Of a stretch of 64,000 bases of DNA, positions 34,437 to 42,577 are shown one piece after another; position 1 is the stretch's first letter; the number at the start of each line of letters is the position of its first letter. Under the pieces are notes generated by a model, which saw nothing but the letters and a program-made list of their open reading frames with translations, did not search any database and had not been told where the DNA came from. The stretch lies in contig DCKB01000013.1 in the NCBI GenBank assembly GCA_002320595.1, forward strand, positions 7,274 to 71,273. Reading direction: 5' to 3'. Position numbers and translations under genes: made by a program. Source of the stretch: Christensenella sp. UBA1685. Lineage in GTDB: Bacteria; Bacillota; Clostridia; Christensenellales; CAG-138.

Positions 34437-35287
34437 TATTTGCTCCTCCCGTAGTTGTATTTGGGATTGAGCACATGGTTAAGACCATCACCCAACATAT
34501 AAAATACGATCACAGTGAGAATGACAGCGATACCGGAGAAAGCGGAGATCCACCAGGCAGAGGTAATGTAGGACTTGCCCTGATAGATCATCTGCCCCCA
34601 GGAAATGATGTTGGGATCACCGAGACCCAGGAAGGACAGCGAGGCCTCCGTCAAAATAGCGCCTGCCATGCTGCGGGTGGTGTTGGCCACCACGGGGAAA
34701 ATACCATTTGGCAGGATGTATTTGAAGAGAATCTGCGTTTTTGTTTCCCCCAGAGCTACGGCGGAGCGAACGAACGTGCGCTCTCTGAGGGAGAGGGCTT
34801 GTGCCCGCATGAGCTTAGCGTTACCCGGCCAGGTCGTGATACCGATGACGATCATCACATTGGCAATGCTGTTGCCGAAGAGGGATATGATGAGCAAAAT
34901 CAGGAAGAAGGTGGGTATCATCAGGAAGATGTTGATGATCTCGGAAACTACCTGATCCACCCAACCGCCCAGAAAGCCACCAAGGCCACCGATGAGTACG
35001 CCCAAAGCGCCGGAGATGAGAGCTGAGATGAGAGCCACCTTCAGGGAAGTGCCCACGCCGAAGATAAGCATGGAATACACATCCTGTCCCATATGATTGG
35101 TGCCCAGGAAATGGTCTTCGGAGCCCGGAGGCAGCAGGCGTACAAATTCATAGGAATAGGGATCGTGGGGAGCGAGAATAGGCGCAAGGATGATGACGAG
35201 CAACAGCACGATTACGCCAATCACGCCGAATCGCAGCTGACCATCCGCCTTAAAGGCGCGCAAGCATTTGCTTAAAACTGCTTTCAT
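34436..35287 (-). CDS. peptide ABC transporter permease (DppC/OppC-like)
   Basis: This 283-residue permease has an N-terminal membrane helix and five further helices of the BPD_transp_1 domain. It has the DppC-type features DPYSYEFVRLLPPGSEDHFLGTNHMGQDVYSMLIFG and the EAA-loop MRAQALSLRERTFVRSAVALGETKTQILFKYILPNG, which docks on the ATPases. It forms the pore with the DppB-like permease encoded 11 nt upstream. GGAGG precedes the start. Confidence 0.94.
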   Translation of the reverse strand: MKAVLSKCLRAFKADGQLRFGVIGVIVLLLVIILAPILAPHDPYSYEFVRLLPPGSEDHFLGTNHMGQDVYSMLIFGVGTSLKVALISALISGALGVLIGGLGGFLGGWVDQVVSEIINIFLMIPTFFLILLIISLFGNSIANVMIVIGITTWPGNAKLMRAQALSLRERTFVRSAVALGETKTQILFKYILPNGIFPVVANTTRSMAGAILTEASLSFLGLGDPNIISWGQMIYQGKSYITSAWWISAFSGIAVILTVIVFYMLGDGLNHVLNPKYNYGRSK

Positions 35288-35298
35288 GGTTCACCTCC

Positions 35299-36267
35299 TT
35301 ATTTGTCGTAGCGGATCCTGGGATCAAGGAACGCATAGGCGATATCAACAAGTACCATGACTACCGCCACGGAAATACTCATGACCATGTAAACGCCCAT
35401 CAAGGTGGGATAGTCACGTTGGTTGATGGCCGTCAGCGTCAAGCGGCCGGTTCCCGGCCAAGAGAACACGATTTCTACAAGCGTAACGCCGGTCACGAGA
35501 AAGGCCAACGTGATACCGAACATGGTCACCGTAGGCAGAATGGCGTTTTTGAAAATATATTTACTGAAGATCATCTTCTCGCTCATGCCGGTGGAGCGGA
35601 GCGTGGTGATGAAGTCCTCGCTGGTCACCTGCTGAATGGAGCTCTTGGCTATGCGGAAATACCCGGGCATAGTGATAAGCACCATGGTCATCACGGGCAG
35701 CACCATGTGCTCCATCACGTCTAACGTATGCCGGAAGCCCTCATACCCTTCCCGCACATTCTCCATACCTTGGGCCGGGAGAAGGTTCAAGCGGGAGGAG
35801 AACACGATGATAAGCATGAGACCCAACCAAAAGGAGGGCATGGCATCCAGGGTATAGGCGATGGAAGAAAGGAAGTTGTCAATGAACGAGCCATCCCGGC
35901 GGGCACAGAAGATGCCCAGAGCAGTGCCGATGATCAATGCCAGGATACAGTCCACAAGTCCCAGCAGCAGGGTGGCGGGAAGGCGTTCCTTAATCATGTC
36001 AGCTACCGAGCGGTTGTAAATGATAGAGTTTCCGAAATCTCCCCGCAGCATATTTTTTAGTTGGCTGACAAACTGCACATGAAAAGGCTTGTCCAGACCA
36101 TACTTTTCCATCAGAGCGGCTCTCAGCTCAGGGTCGTCCGTTTCTTTACCCATAATGGTCCTGACCGGATCGCCGGGCGCGGCCTTGATGATAATGAAGT
36201 CAAGGACAAAGACCATCAAAATTGTCAGTATTCCGCTGAACAATCGACGAAGGATATATTTTGACAT
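35299..36267 (-). CDS. peptide ABC transporter permease (DppB/OppB-like)
   Basis: This 322-residue permease has an N-terminal helix (MSKYILRRLFSGILTILMVF), the DppB-type GDPVRTIMGKETDDPELRAALMEKYGLD segment, and an EAA loop around RIAKSSIQQVTSEDFITTLRSTGMSEK. It is the first gene of the peptide-importer operon. Of two adjacent ATGs the second (36267) is better spaced from GGAGG. Confidence 0.94.
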   Translation of the reverse strand: MSKYILRRLFSGILTILMVFVLDFIIIKAAPGDPVRTIMGKETDDPELRAALMEKYGLDKPFHVQFVSQLKNMLRGDFGNSIIYNRSVADMIKERLPATLLLGLVDCILALIIGTALGIFCARRDGSFIDNFLSSIAYTLDAMPSFWLGLMLIIVFSSRLNLLPAQGMENVREGYEGFRHTLDVMEHMVLPVMTMVLITMPGYFRIAKSSIQQVTSEDFITTLRSTGMSEKMIFSKYIFKNAILPTVTMFGITLAFLVTGVTLVEIVFSWPGTGRLTLTAINQRDYPTLMGVYMVMSISVAVVMVLVDIAYAFLDPRIRYDK

Positions 36268-36446
36268 CATTTCCTCCTTTAATTGAATTGAATTAAATCG
36301 TATTAATGCGCAATACGCGCAGAATCCTTGACTGCCACCTTCAAACGGGCGAGATACATTAAATCATTTATTATTTATTTTTTTAATTTTAGCAGTAGAT
36401 TTCTGTCAGCTCAATGAACTTACTTTTGAATACATGGTTTTTCTGT

Positions 36447-36474
36447 TTGACTCAACCACAAGTTGCGTTATAAA
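36447..36474 (+). promoter_or_regulatory. promoter of the XRE regulator with internal dyad
   Basis: TTGACT (36447-36452), a 16-bp spacer and TATAAA (36469-36474), about 63 bp before the regulator start. The spacer contains CAAC-N5-GTTG, which could be the operator bound by the adjacent XRE protein. The divergent importer operon begins within 180 bp on the other strand. Confidence 0.55.
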
Positions 36475-36536
36475 ATAAATATGGTCATTCAATGCGGCTT
36501 ATGCTATCAAATACTAGGATAAAGGTGAGAAGAACT

Positions 36537-37409
36537 ATGGTATCTAACTTTGGGGCAAACATTAAGCAACTGCGTATCAACCGGAATGTGACTCAGGCAG
36601 TTCTGGCCAAGGCGGTGGGGGTTTCGGTGCAAGCGGTGTCCAAATGGGAATGCGGTGGAACGCCGGACGTGGAACTGTTACCCGCTATCGCTGATTTCTT
36701 TGACACCACCATTGATTCCCTGTTCGGTCGAGCCTGTGCGGAAGAGCGGAATATGGAGAAACAAATTATTAATCTTTTAAAGCGTACTCCAAACAGGGAC
36801 AAGATGATGAAGGCCTGTGAACTGTGCTGGGCGCTCTTCAAAGGAGTGTCCAACATACCCAATGTGGAAGAGACCGAACTGGCCAAGGTTTCTTCCGAAA
36901 ACGGCGCTTATTTTGATGAAAAAGAGGCCTGCACCCGAGCCTTAGTCGGCATAAACGGCGGGTTAGCCTATGCCTGTGCTCTGCAGGAAATGCCCTCCTT
37001 CATCTTCATGCGGGAACCTGATGACGGGTTTAGCTATTTGCTCAAAGAGGAGACGCAGTATCAAAAGCTGTTCTCCGCCCTTTCAGACCCCATCTTCTTC
37101 AGAACTCTTCTTTTCCTATATAAAAGGGAGCCCGTTCCCTTCTCTTTGGAGCATATCTGCAAGGTGCAAAGCCTCTCCCTGGAGAAGGCCGCTTCCATTC
37201 TCAACTCCATGCAGGCCCTTGGTTGGATTGAAAAGGAAACCGTAGAGTTGGAATCCGGGGTTAAAGCGCTGTATCGCCCGGTCATCAATGCATGCTTTAT
37301 TCCGTTTTTGTTCTGCGCCAAGGAAATGCTGCACACTGTAAAACTTTGGTATCTGCGTTGTGTGCCGCGAACCAATCCATGGCTAGAGAACAAATCAAAC
37401 CAGGATTGA
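36537..37409 (+). CDS. XRE-family transcriptional regulator with second winged-helix-like region
   Basis: This 290-residue protein has an N-terminal XRE helix-turn-helix (about residues 5-60, IKQLRINRNVTQAVLAKAVG and QAVSKWECGGTPDVELLPAI). The C-terminal half has a second region that resembles a winged helix (SLEHICKVQSLSLEKAASIL, then LGWIEKETVELESG). It stands between the divergent peptide importer operon and the amidohydrolase genes, so it probably regulates both. The effector is unknown, perhaps a peptide. The ATG at 36537 has AGGTGAG 8 nt upstream. Confidence 0.82.
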   Translation: MVSNFGANIKQLRINRNVTQAVLAKAVGVSVQAVSKWECGGTPDVELLPAIADFFDTTIDSLFGRACAEERNMEKQIINLLKRTPNRDKMMKACELCWALFKGVSNIPNVEETELAKVSSENGAYFDEKEACTRALVGINGGLAYACALQEMPSFIFMREPDDGFSYLLKEETQYQKLFSALSDPIFFRTLLFLYKREPVPFSLEHICKVQSLSLEKAASILNSMQALGWIEKETVELESGVKALYRPVINACFIPFLFCAKEMLHTVKLWYLRCVPRTNPWLENKSNQD

Positions 37410-37442
37410 TTTGTTGAAAAAACATTCTACACGCTTCAACAA
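37389..37442 (+). promoter_or_regulatory. overlapping alternative hairpins between regulator and amidohydrolases
   Basis: AACAAATCAA (37389-37398) pairs with TTGATTTGTT (37406-37415), a perfect 10-bp stem across the regulator's stop codon. TTGTTGAA (37411-37418) pairs with TTCAACAA (37435-37442), a second 8-bp stem that shares five bases with the first. They cannot both form. A loose T tract (CCTTTTT) follows, so this could be a terminator or attenuator. Confidence 0.45.
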
Positions 37443-37511
37443 TCTGTATCCTTTTTAAATAAGTATATATGGTATAGTGTGTATATATATGATACGAAGG
37501 AGGCGGACTCT

Positions 37512-38657
37512 ATGATTCTGATTCAAGAGGGAACGGTACATGACGGTCATGGCAACATAGCTGTGATGGACATCGCCCTGCAGGATGGGAAGATTCTGGA
37601 CGTAGGAAAAGCGCTGAGTTACCAGAACGCTGAGATAATCAACGCAGACGGCTGCCATGTGTTTCCCGGCTTTGTCAGCGCCATCAGTGTATGGGGAATT
37701 ATGGGCCCCGGCTGGACCGATGACGACAAAACGGAGGGCAGCAGCCCCATAACCCCTCAGATGGACGTGACATATGCCTTTGATCAGGACTGCATGAATT
37801 TCCAGAAGGCCTATCTTTACGGCGTGACCACCGCCTGCGTAACACCTCAGCCCACCAATGTTCTCTGTGGACAGGCTGCCCTTTACAAGACTGCCGGCCG
37901 CACCCCTCATGGTATGTTGGTGCGGGAAAAAGCCGCCATGGTCGCTTCCGTTTCCGACGGTGTGAAGAAAACCTTTACAAAGCGGGGCGTGGCGCCCATG
38001 ACACATATGGGAATCTTCTCGCTACTAAAGGAGCAGCTTGAAAAGGCCAGACATTACGATCCACAGAAAAACGGTCATGATGAAAGCTGTGAAGCGTTGC
38101 TGCCCGTCCTCTCCGGAAAAACACCTTTGTTGGTGAACTGCTGCACCAAGGCGGAGGCAGAAGCGATTTTGGCTCTCCTTTCTTCCTATAAAGAGATTCG
38201 AGTGGTACTTTCCGGCGCATATGGCATTACCGATGCTACGCCGGGTGTGAATGAGGGAAGGGTTTCTGTGCTTATGGGCGATCACACAGAATCATTTCTC
38301 TCCCATAATGCCGCTACCCAGTTTGACGCAATCATTCCCATGATGGAAGCGGGTAAGCCTATTGCCATCAGCTGCGGCGGAGATGATATTACCTCCGGCA
38401 GGGAATCCCTGCTCTGGAACGCCCTCCACTGGATTCGCCACGGACTGTCTGTGGAGCGGGCTCTCAGCTGTATCACCTCTGTTCCTGCTGAAATCCTGGG
38501 GGTCTCTGATCGAGTTGGGAGCATTGCTCCCGGCATGGACGCAGATTTATCCATCTGGACCGCCAATCCCTTTGTCACCTATGAGGCAAGAGTCAAGCAC
38601 GTATTCCTCTCTGGCAACGATGTGTATACAAAGGAGGTTCACCCATCATGCTGGTAA
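37512..38657 (+). CDS. amidohydrolase-like protein lacking metal ligands (probable pseudoenzyme)
   Basis: This 381-residue protein has the amidohydrolase-superfamily architecture: an N-terminal beta-sandwich strand (MILIQEGTVHDGHGNIA), a TIM-barrel, and a C-terminal VGSIAPGMDADLSIWTANPF. The catalytic HxH after the first barrel strand is replaced: PGFVSAISVWG, where Ile58 and Val60 stand in for the histidines. The barrel His that aligns with the next gene's His220 is Asn209, and the Asp region reads SCGGDD instead of TDGP. It overlaps the next, intact amidohydrolase gene by 10 nt, so it is likely a regulatory or structural partner. GGAGG lies 8 nt upstream of the ATG. Confidence 0.85.
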   Translation: MILIQEGTVHDGHGNIAVMDIALQDGKILDVGKALSYQNAEIINADGCHVFPGFVSAISVWGIMGPGWTDDDKTEGSSPITPQMDVTYAFDQDCMNFQKAYLYGVTTACVTPQPTNVLCGQAALYKTAGRTPHGMLVREKAAMVASVSDGVKKTFTKRGVAPMTHMGIFSLLKEQLEKARHYDPQKNGHDESCEALLPVLSGKTPLLVNCCTKAEAEAILALLSSYKEIRVVLSGAYGITDATPGVNEGRVSVLMGDHTESFLSHNAATQFDAIIPMMEAGKPIAISCGGDDITSGRESLLWNALHWIRHGLSVERALSCITSVPAEILGVSDRVGSIAPGMDADLSIWTANPFVTYEARVKHVFLSGNDVYTKEVHPSCW

Positions 38658-39802
38658 TCCGTCATGCAAAAATCTTTACAGCTGCAGACAAGACCTATGA
38701 ACGCGGCGATATCGCTGTAGAGAACGGTAAAATCATAGCCGTTGCTGAAAAGCTTCCTGTACCTGACTACGCAGAGATAATCGAAGCAGACGGCCTCTTT
38801 GCCATGCCGGGCATTGTGGACGCCCACAGCCATGTAGGCGGCTTCGGCGCCGGGGATTCGCAGGATCTCAATGAGATGACCTGCAACGCTACGCCTGCAG
38901 TAGAATCCTTCTACGCCATTGACAGCGACTCCAAGGATTTTCCCCGTATCATTCGGGCTGGCATTACCACCTCTGTGATTGCGCCGGGCAGCGGCAACGT
39001 GATCGGCGGCATGGTATGCGCCTGCAAAAGCGTGGGGCGTTCCACCACAGAAATGTGCATTAAGAATCCAGTGGCGTTAAAGATGGCTCTGGGCGGCAAT
39101 CCCAAGGGAGTCTATGGATCTAAAAACCAGTTACCCATGACCCGTATGGGGATTGCGGAGGTCATACGCAGTAATCTCTTCAAGGCCAGGGATTACATGC
39201 AAAAACAGCAGGCCGCCAATGGCGCTCCTGAAAAAATGCCGCCCTACGATCAAGGGCTTGAAAACATCTGCAAGGTGCTGCGGCGGGAGATTCCCATCAA
39301 GGTTCACTGCGAGCAGTTCGATATGATGACCACTCTGCGCATCGCAGAAGAATTCAACATTAGCTTCACGTTGGATCACGCTTGGGGCGCCAGCGACTTT
39401 TATGATGAAATCTGTTCTGCCAAAAATCTGGTGGGCGTCATCTTTGGCCCCACCGGCGTGGGACTGCTGCCCGGTGAGTGTGGCAAAGTGGACATTGAAT
39501 GCCTTGAAGTATTGGATCGGCGGGGGGTCACCTGCGCCATCATGACTGACGGCCCCATTATGAATCCTGAACTGCTGGTGGGCCAGGCCGGTGAAGCCGT
39601 ACGTCTGGGCACGCCTCATGAACGGGTGTTGCGGATGCTGACTATCAATCCGGCCAGGATTGCGGGACTTGACGACCGCATCGGATCTTTGGAGCCGGGC
39701 AAGGATGCGGACATTGTGCTCTTTAAGGGCATCCCCGCCCTCGATGTGGCAGCACGCTGTGTGCGCACCATTATCAACGGCGAAACCGTTTACGCGGAGT
39801 AA
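38648..39802 (+). CDS. metal-dependent amidohydrolase
   Basis: This 384-residue enzyme of the amidohydrolase superfamily is related to imidazolonepropionase/dipeptidase-type members. It retains the metal site: His60 and His62 in PGIVDAHSHVGG, His220 in IKVHCEQFD, His244 in TLDHAWGA and Asp301 in IMTDGPIM. The end shows RIGSLEPGKDADIVLFKG. It overlaps the upstream paralogue by 10 nt, and the two share the N- and C-terminal sandwich motifs, which points to a duplicated pair. It probably cleaves a peptide-like amide bond in a substrate imported by the nearby ABC system. Confidence 0.88.
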   Translation: MLVIRHAKIFTAADKTYERGDIAVENGKIIAVAEKLPVPDYAEIIEADGLFAMPGIVDAHSHVGGFGAGDSQDLNEMTCNATPAVESFYAIDSDSKDFPRIIRAGITTSVIAPGSGNVIGGMVCACKSVGRSTTEMCIKNPVALKMALGGNPKGVYGSKNQLPMTRMGIAEVIRSNLFKARDYMQKQQAANGAPEKMPPYDQGLENICKVLRREIPIKVHCEQFDMMTTLRIAEEFNISFTLDHAWGASDFYDEICSAKNLVGVIFGPTGVGLLPGECGKVDIECLEVLDRRGVTCAIMTDGPIMNPELLVGQAGEAVRLGTPHERVLRMLTINPARIAGLDDRIGSLEPGKDADIVLFKGIPALDVAARCVRTIINGETVYAE

Positions 39803-40098
39803 CACCATAACGCATGCGTGGCTGGAGAGCCAAATTGCAAGCAGGCGCAGGCAGCAGAAAGACGGGATAACTCATGTTTTGGGGCCTTGTCAGATGCGCC
39901 GATTGCAGGTGGCCTATGGCGTATGGAAAGACAGGCAGAATAAAAATCCATAGGGGCATTGTCATTGCAGCAAGTACGGACAAGAGACGCGCCAATGCCC
40001 CATGAACTATAATCCGGCTATGATACGCTCTACGCTTATGTGTTGGCAAGAATCCAATAACGAGCTCCCGGTTCATGTTTACAAAGCAGCTAACTCCC
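39803..40098. other. non-coding stretch downstream of the amidohydrolases
   Basis: No supported gene is seen in these 296 bp. A perfect 9-bp inverted repeat, GGGGCATTG (39953-39961) and CAATGCCCC (39993-40001), encloses a 31-nt loop. The sequence may mark the right border of the less GC-rich block, but no attachment-like repeat was found. Confidence 0.4.
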
Positions 40099-40740
40099 TT
40101 ATTCCAATCCGTCCGCCCTCTGCTGAAATTCCTGAAACAGCATCGCGCAATGGTAGCCGTCGTTTACCGCATGGTTGCAGTACGCGGAAAGCGGAATGAT
40201 GGTTTTTTCATCCCGTTCCTCGAATTTGCCGAAGGTAAGGATGGGCGGATAAAACGTAGCGCAGTATTGCAGGCAAAACGAAATGCCTGTTGTTTTGATC
40301 CACGGCACAGCGGATATGTTCACGGAATTCTGGGGGAACGCACCTTGCGGGGCATATTTGTTGACGTTCGCGTACTGCGCGCGCACGCGCTCGATTTCCT
40401 CCACCTGTCGCAGCGCGTCCGGAACATATTCCGCCACAAGGCATTTCACGTTGCCGCTCTCCATCACGTCAAAGAACAGCGGGTGCATCGTTTCATAGTA
40501 GCCGAATTCGTTCTCCTCGCTCCAACCGTAGCGGAATTCGCGGTGCGCGTTCACAGCCTGTGCCGCCACGGCAACGAGCATGGGGTACAGCTTTGCGCCG
40601 TGCGCTTTTGCATAGCGCCGCAAATGGGTAATGTCCAGTTCCGCAGTCACCGTAAACCCGCAGCCGCCGCGGCTGAAATATTCGTATTCCTCCCGGCGCT
40701 CCCAAGTTTCCAGATCAATTTTATGAAATGCAGTGTCCAT
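40099..40740 (-). CDS. chloramphenicol acetyltransferase-like protein
   Basis: This 213-residue protein has CAT-type features: N-terminal FHKIDLETWERREEYEYF, the YPMLVAVAAQAVNAHREFRYG helix and the active-site C-terminal NHAVNDGYHCAMLFQEFQ (HxxxDG). The catalytic His lies in NHAVNDG. It probably acetylates a hydroxylated small molecule with acetyl-CoA. It is the last gene of the MarR-ABC operon, 14 nt after the second ABC gene, with AAGGAG before the ATG. Chloramphenicol resistance itself is not implied, because many chromosomal CAT-like proteins have other substrates. Confidence 0.8.
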   Translation of the reverse strand: MDTAFHKIDLETWERREEYEYFSRGGCGFTVTAELDITHLRRYAKAHGAKLYPMLVAVAAQAVNAHREFRYGWSEENEFGYYETMHPLFFDVMESGNVKCLVAEYVPDALRQVEEIERVRAQYANVNKYAPQGAFPQNSVNISAVPWIKTTGISFCLQYCATFYPPILTFGKFEERDEKTIIPLSAYCNHAVNDGYHCAMLFQEFQQRADGLE

Positions 40741-40753
40741 ACTTCTCCTTTTG

Positions 40754-42565
40754 TTATACCGCTTCAAACTGGGAATGATACAGCTCCGCATAGAAGCCGT
40801 TCTTCGCCATCAGTTCCCTGTGCGTGCCCTGTTCCACAATGTCGCCCGCATTCACCACAAGGATGCGGTCCGCATTCTGGATGGTGGAAAGCCTGTGCGC
40901 AATCACAAAGCAGGTGCGCCCCTGCATCAGGCGCAGCATTGCATCCTGAATGCGCTGCTCCGTGCGCGTGTCAACGTTTGAGGTCGCCTCGTCCAGAATC
41001 AGCATCGGTGAATCCAGCAGCATCGCCCGCGCGATGGTTAAAAGCTGTTTTTGCCCTTTGGAGATGTTCGAGCCGTTGTCCGTCAGCACCGTGTCATAAC
41101 CCTCCGGCAGGGACATAATGGTATCGTGAATCTTTGCGGCCTTCGCGGCGGCCACGACCTTTTCCATCGTTGCATCTTCCCGCCCATAGGCGATGTTCTC
41201 GAATACCGTGCCGTGGAACAGCCAGGTATCCTGCAGCACCATGGTATACGCAAGGCGCAGGCTTTTGCGGGTTACGCCGTATATGCTTTGGCCGTCCACG
41301 GTGATCGCCCCGCTGTCAGCGTCGTAAAAGCGCATCAGCAGGTTGATGATCGTCGTTTTTCCCGCGCCTGTGGGGCCGACAATCGCCGTCACCGAGCCGC
41401 GCGGCGCATCCAGGTTCAGGTTGGAAAGGATGATCTTGCCCGGTTCATACCCAAAGCGCACGTTTTTGAGCGCAACATCGCCTTTTACCTGCTTCAGCTC
41501 CTCCGCCCCCTCTGCATCCGCAGGCTCCGGCGCCTCATCAAGCAGGCGGAACACGCGTTCGGCCGCGGAAAATGCGCTCTGCATCTCCGCAAGAAGGTTT
41601 GCGAACTCGTTGATCGGCCCGGAAAACTTGCGCGAATACAGCACAAAGGAGGAAATATTGCCGAGGGAGATCACCCCGCCCATATAGAGCAACGCGCCGA
41701 ACACGCTGATGAGCGCAAGCGAAAAGTTGTTCACGAAGTTCACCGAGGGCCCCATCACACAAGCATAATAATCCGCATTGCAATAGGCGTCAACCGCTTC
41801 CTTGTTCTTCACATCAAACCGGTCGATCATCACCTGTTCGCGGTGATAGGCCTTTGTGGTGCGCTGGCCGCTCGTGACCTCTTCCACAAAACCGTTGAGT
41901 TCGCCGAGCTTTTTGGAGCGCAGGCGGAACAGCGGCCGTACTTTTTTCGCCCGATAGCGCGTGATGAGCACAGAGACCGGGATCGTCACTACGAACACGA
42001 GGATCAGCACGGGCGAGATTGAGAGCATCATTGCAAGCGAGCCGAGCACCGTGATGAAGCTTGTGCAGATTTGCACGATGTCGTTGGAAAGCGAAGCATT
42101 GATGGTATCCACATCATAGGAAATGATGCTGATGACATCCCCCGTCTGGTGTCTGTCAAAAAATCCGACAGGCAGCGAAACAAGCTTTTCAAAGATGTCC
42201 CTGCGCATGCGGTACACAATATTGCGGCTCAGGCGGATCATCAGGCGGGCCAGAGCATAGCTCATGCCGGCCGAAAGCGCATAGAACAGAGCCATGTATT
42301 TCGCATAATAGAACACGGTGGCAAAGTCCACTTTCCCCGGCCCCGGCTCAATCGCATCAATCGCAAGGCCCGAAAGCTTCGGCCCCACGAGCGCAAGCGC
42401 GTTGCCCGCAAGCGTAAGGAAGATCGCAAGCGCAAGCAGCCATTTGTACTCTTTGAAGTAACGCCAAAGGCGGCGCAGGATATACGTTTTTTTCAGCTTT
42501 TGCCCCTCGCCGTGCAGGGATCGCATCGCCGTGGAGGGCAGGTTTGCGTTTTGTTTCTGTTCCAT
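40754..42565 (-). CDS. ABC exporter subunit (heterodimeric, MdlB-like)
   Basis: This 603-residue protein fuses six membrane helices (about residues 40-330) to an ATPase domain with Walker A GPTGAGKTTI, Walker B PMLILDEATSNVD and a degenerate signature ISKGQ in place of LSGGQ. That combination is usual for the half of heterodimeric exporters (such as TM287/288-type) that contributes the degenerate signature. It pairs with the 572-residue subunit encoded 12 nt upstream. It should export drugs or lipids. Confidence 0.92.
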   Translation of the reverse strand: MEQKQNANLPSTAMRSLHGEGQKLKKTYILRRLWRYFKEYKWLLALAIFLTLAGNALALVGPKLSGLAIDAIEPGPGKVDFATVFYYAKYMALFYALSAGMSYALARLMIRLSRNIVYRMRRDIFEKLVSLPVGFFDRHQTGDVISIISYDVDTINASLSNDIVQICTSFITVLGSLAMMLSISPVLILVFVVTIPVSVLITRYRAKKVRPLFRLRSKKLGELNGFVEEVTSGQRTTKAYHREQVMIDRFDVKNKEAVDAYCNADYYACVMGPSVNFVNNFSLALISVFGALLYMGGVISLGNISSFVLYSRKFSGPINEFANLLAEMQSAFSAAERVFRLLDEAPEPADAEGAEELKQVKGDVALKNVRFGYEPGKIILSNLNLDAPRGSVTAIVGPTGAGKTTIINLLMRFYDADSGAITVDGQSIYGVTRKSLRLAYTMVLQDTWLFHGTVFENIAYGREDATMEKVVAAAKAAKIHDTIMSLPEGYDTVLTDNGSNISKGQKQLLTIARAMLLDSPMLILDEATSNVDTRTEQRIQDAMLRLMQGRTCFVIAHRLSTIQNADRILVVNAGDIVEQGTHRELMAKNGFYAELYHSQFEAV

Positions 42566-42577
42566 GCCTTTCCCCCC

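Noticed and set aside
40099..40740. A chloramphenicol resistance gene
   Set aside because: The CAT fold and HxxxDG motif are present, but many chromosomal members act on other substrates. The operon context suggests export of an unknown compound, so resistance is not claimed.
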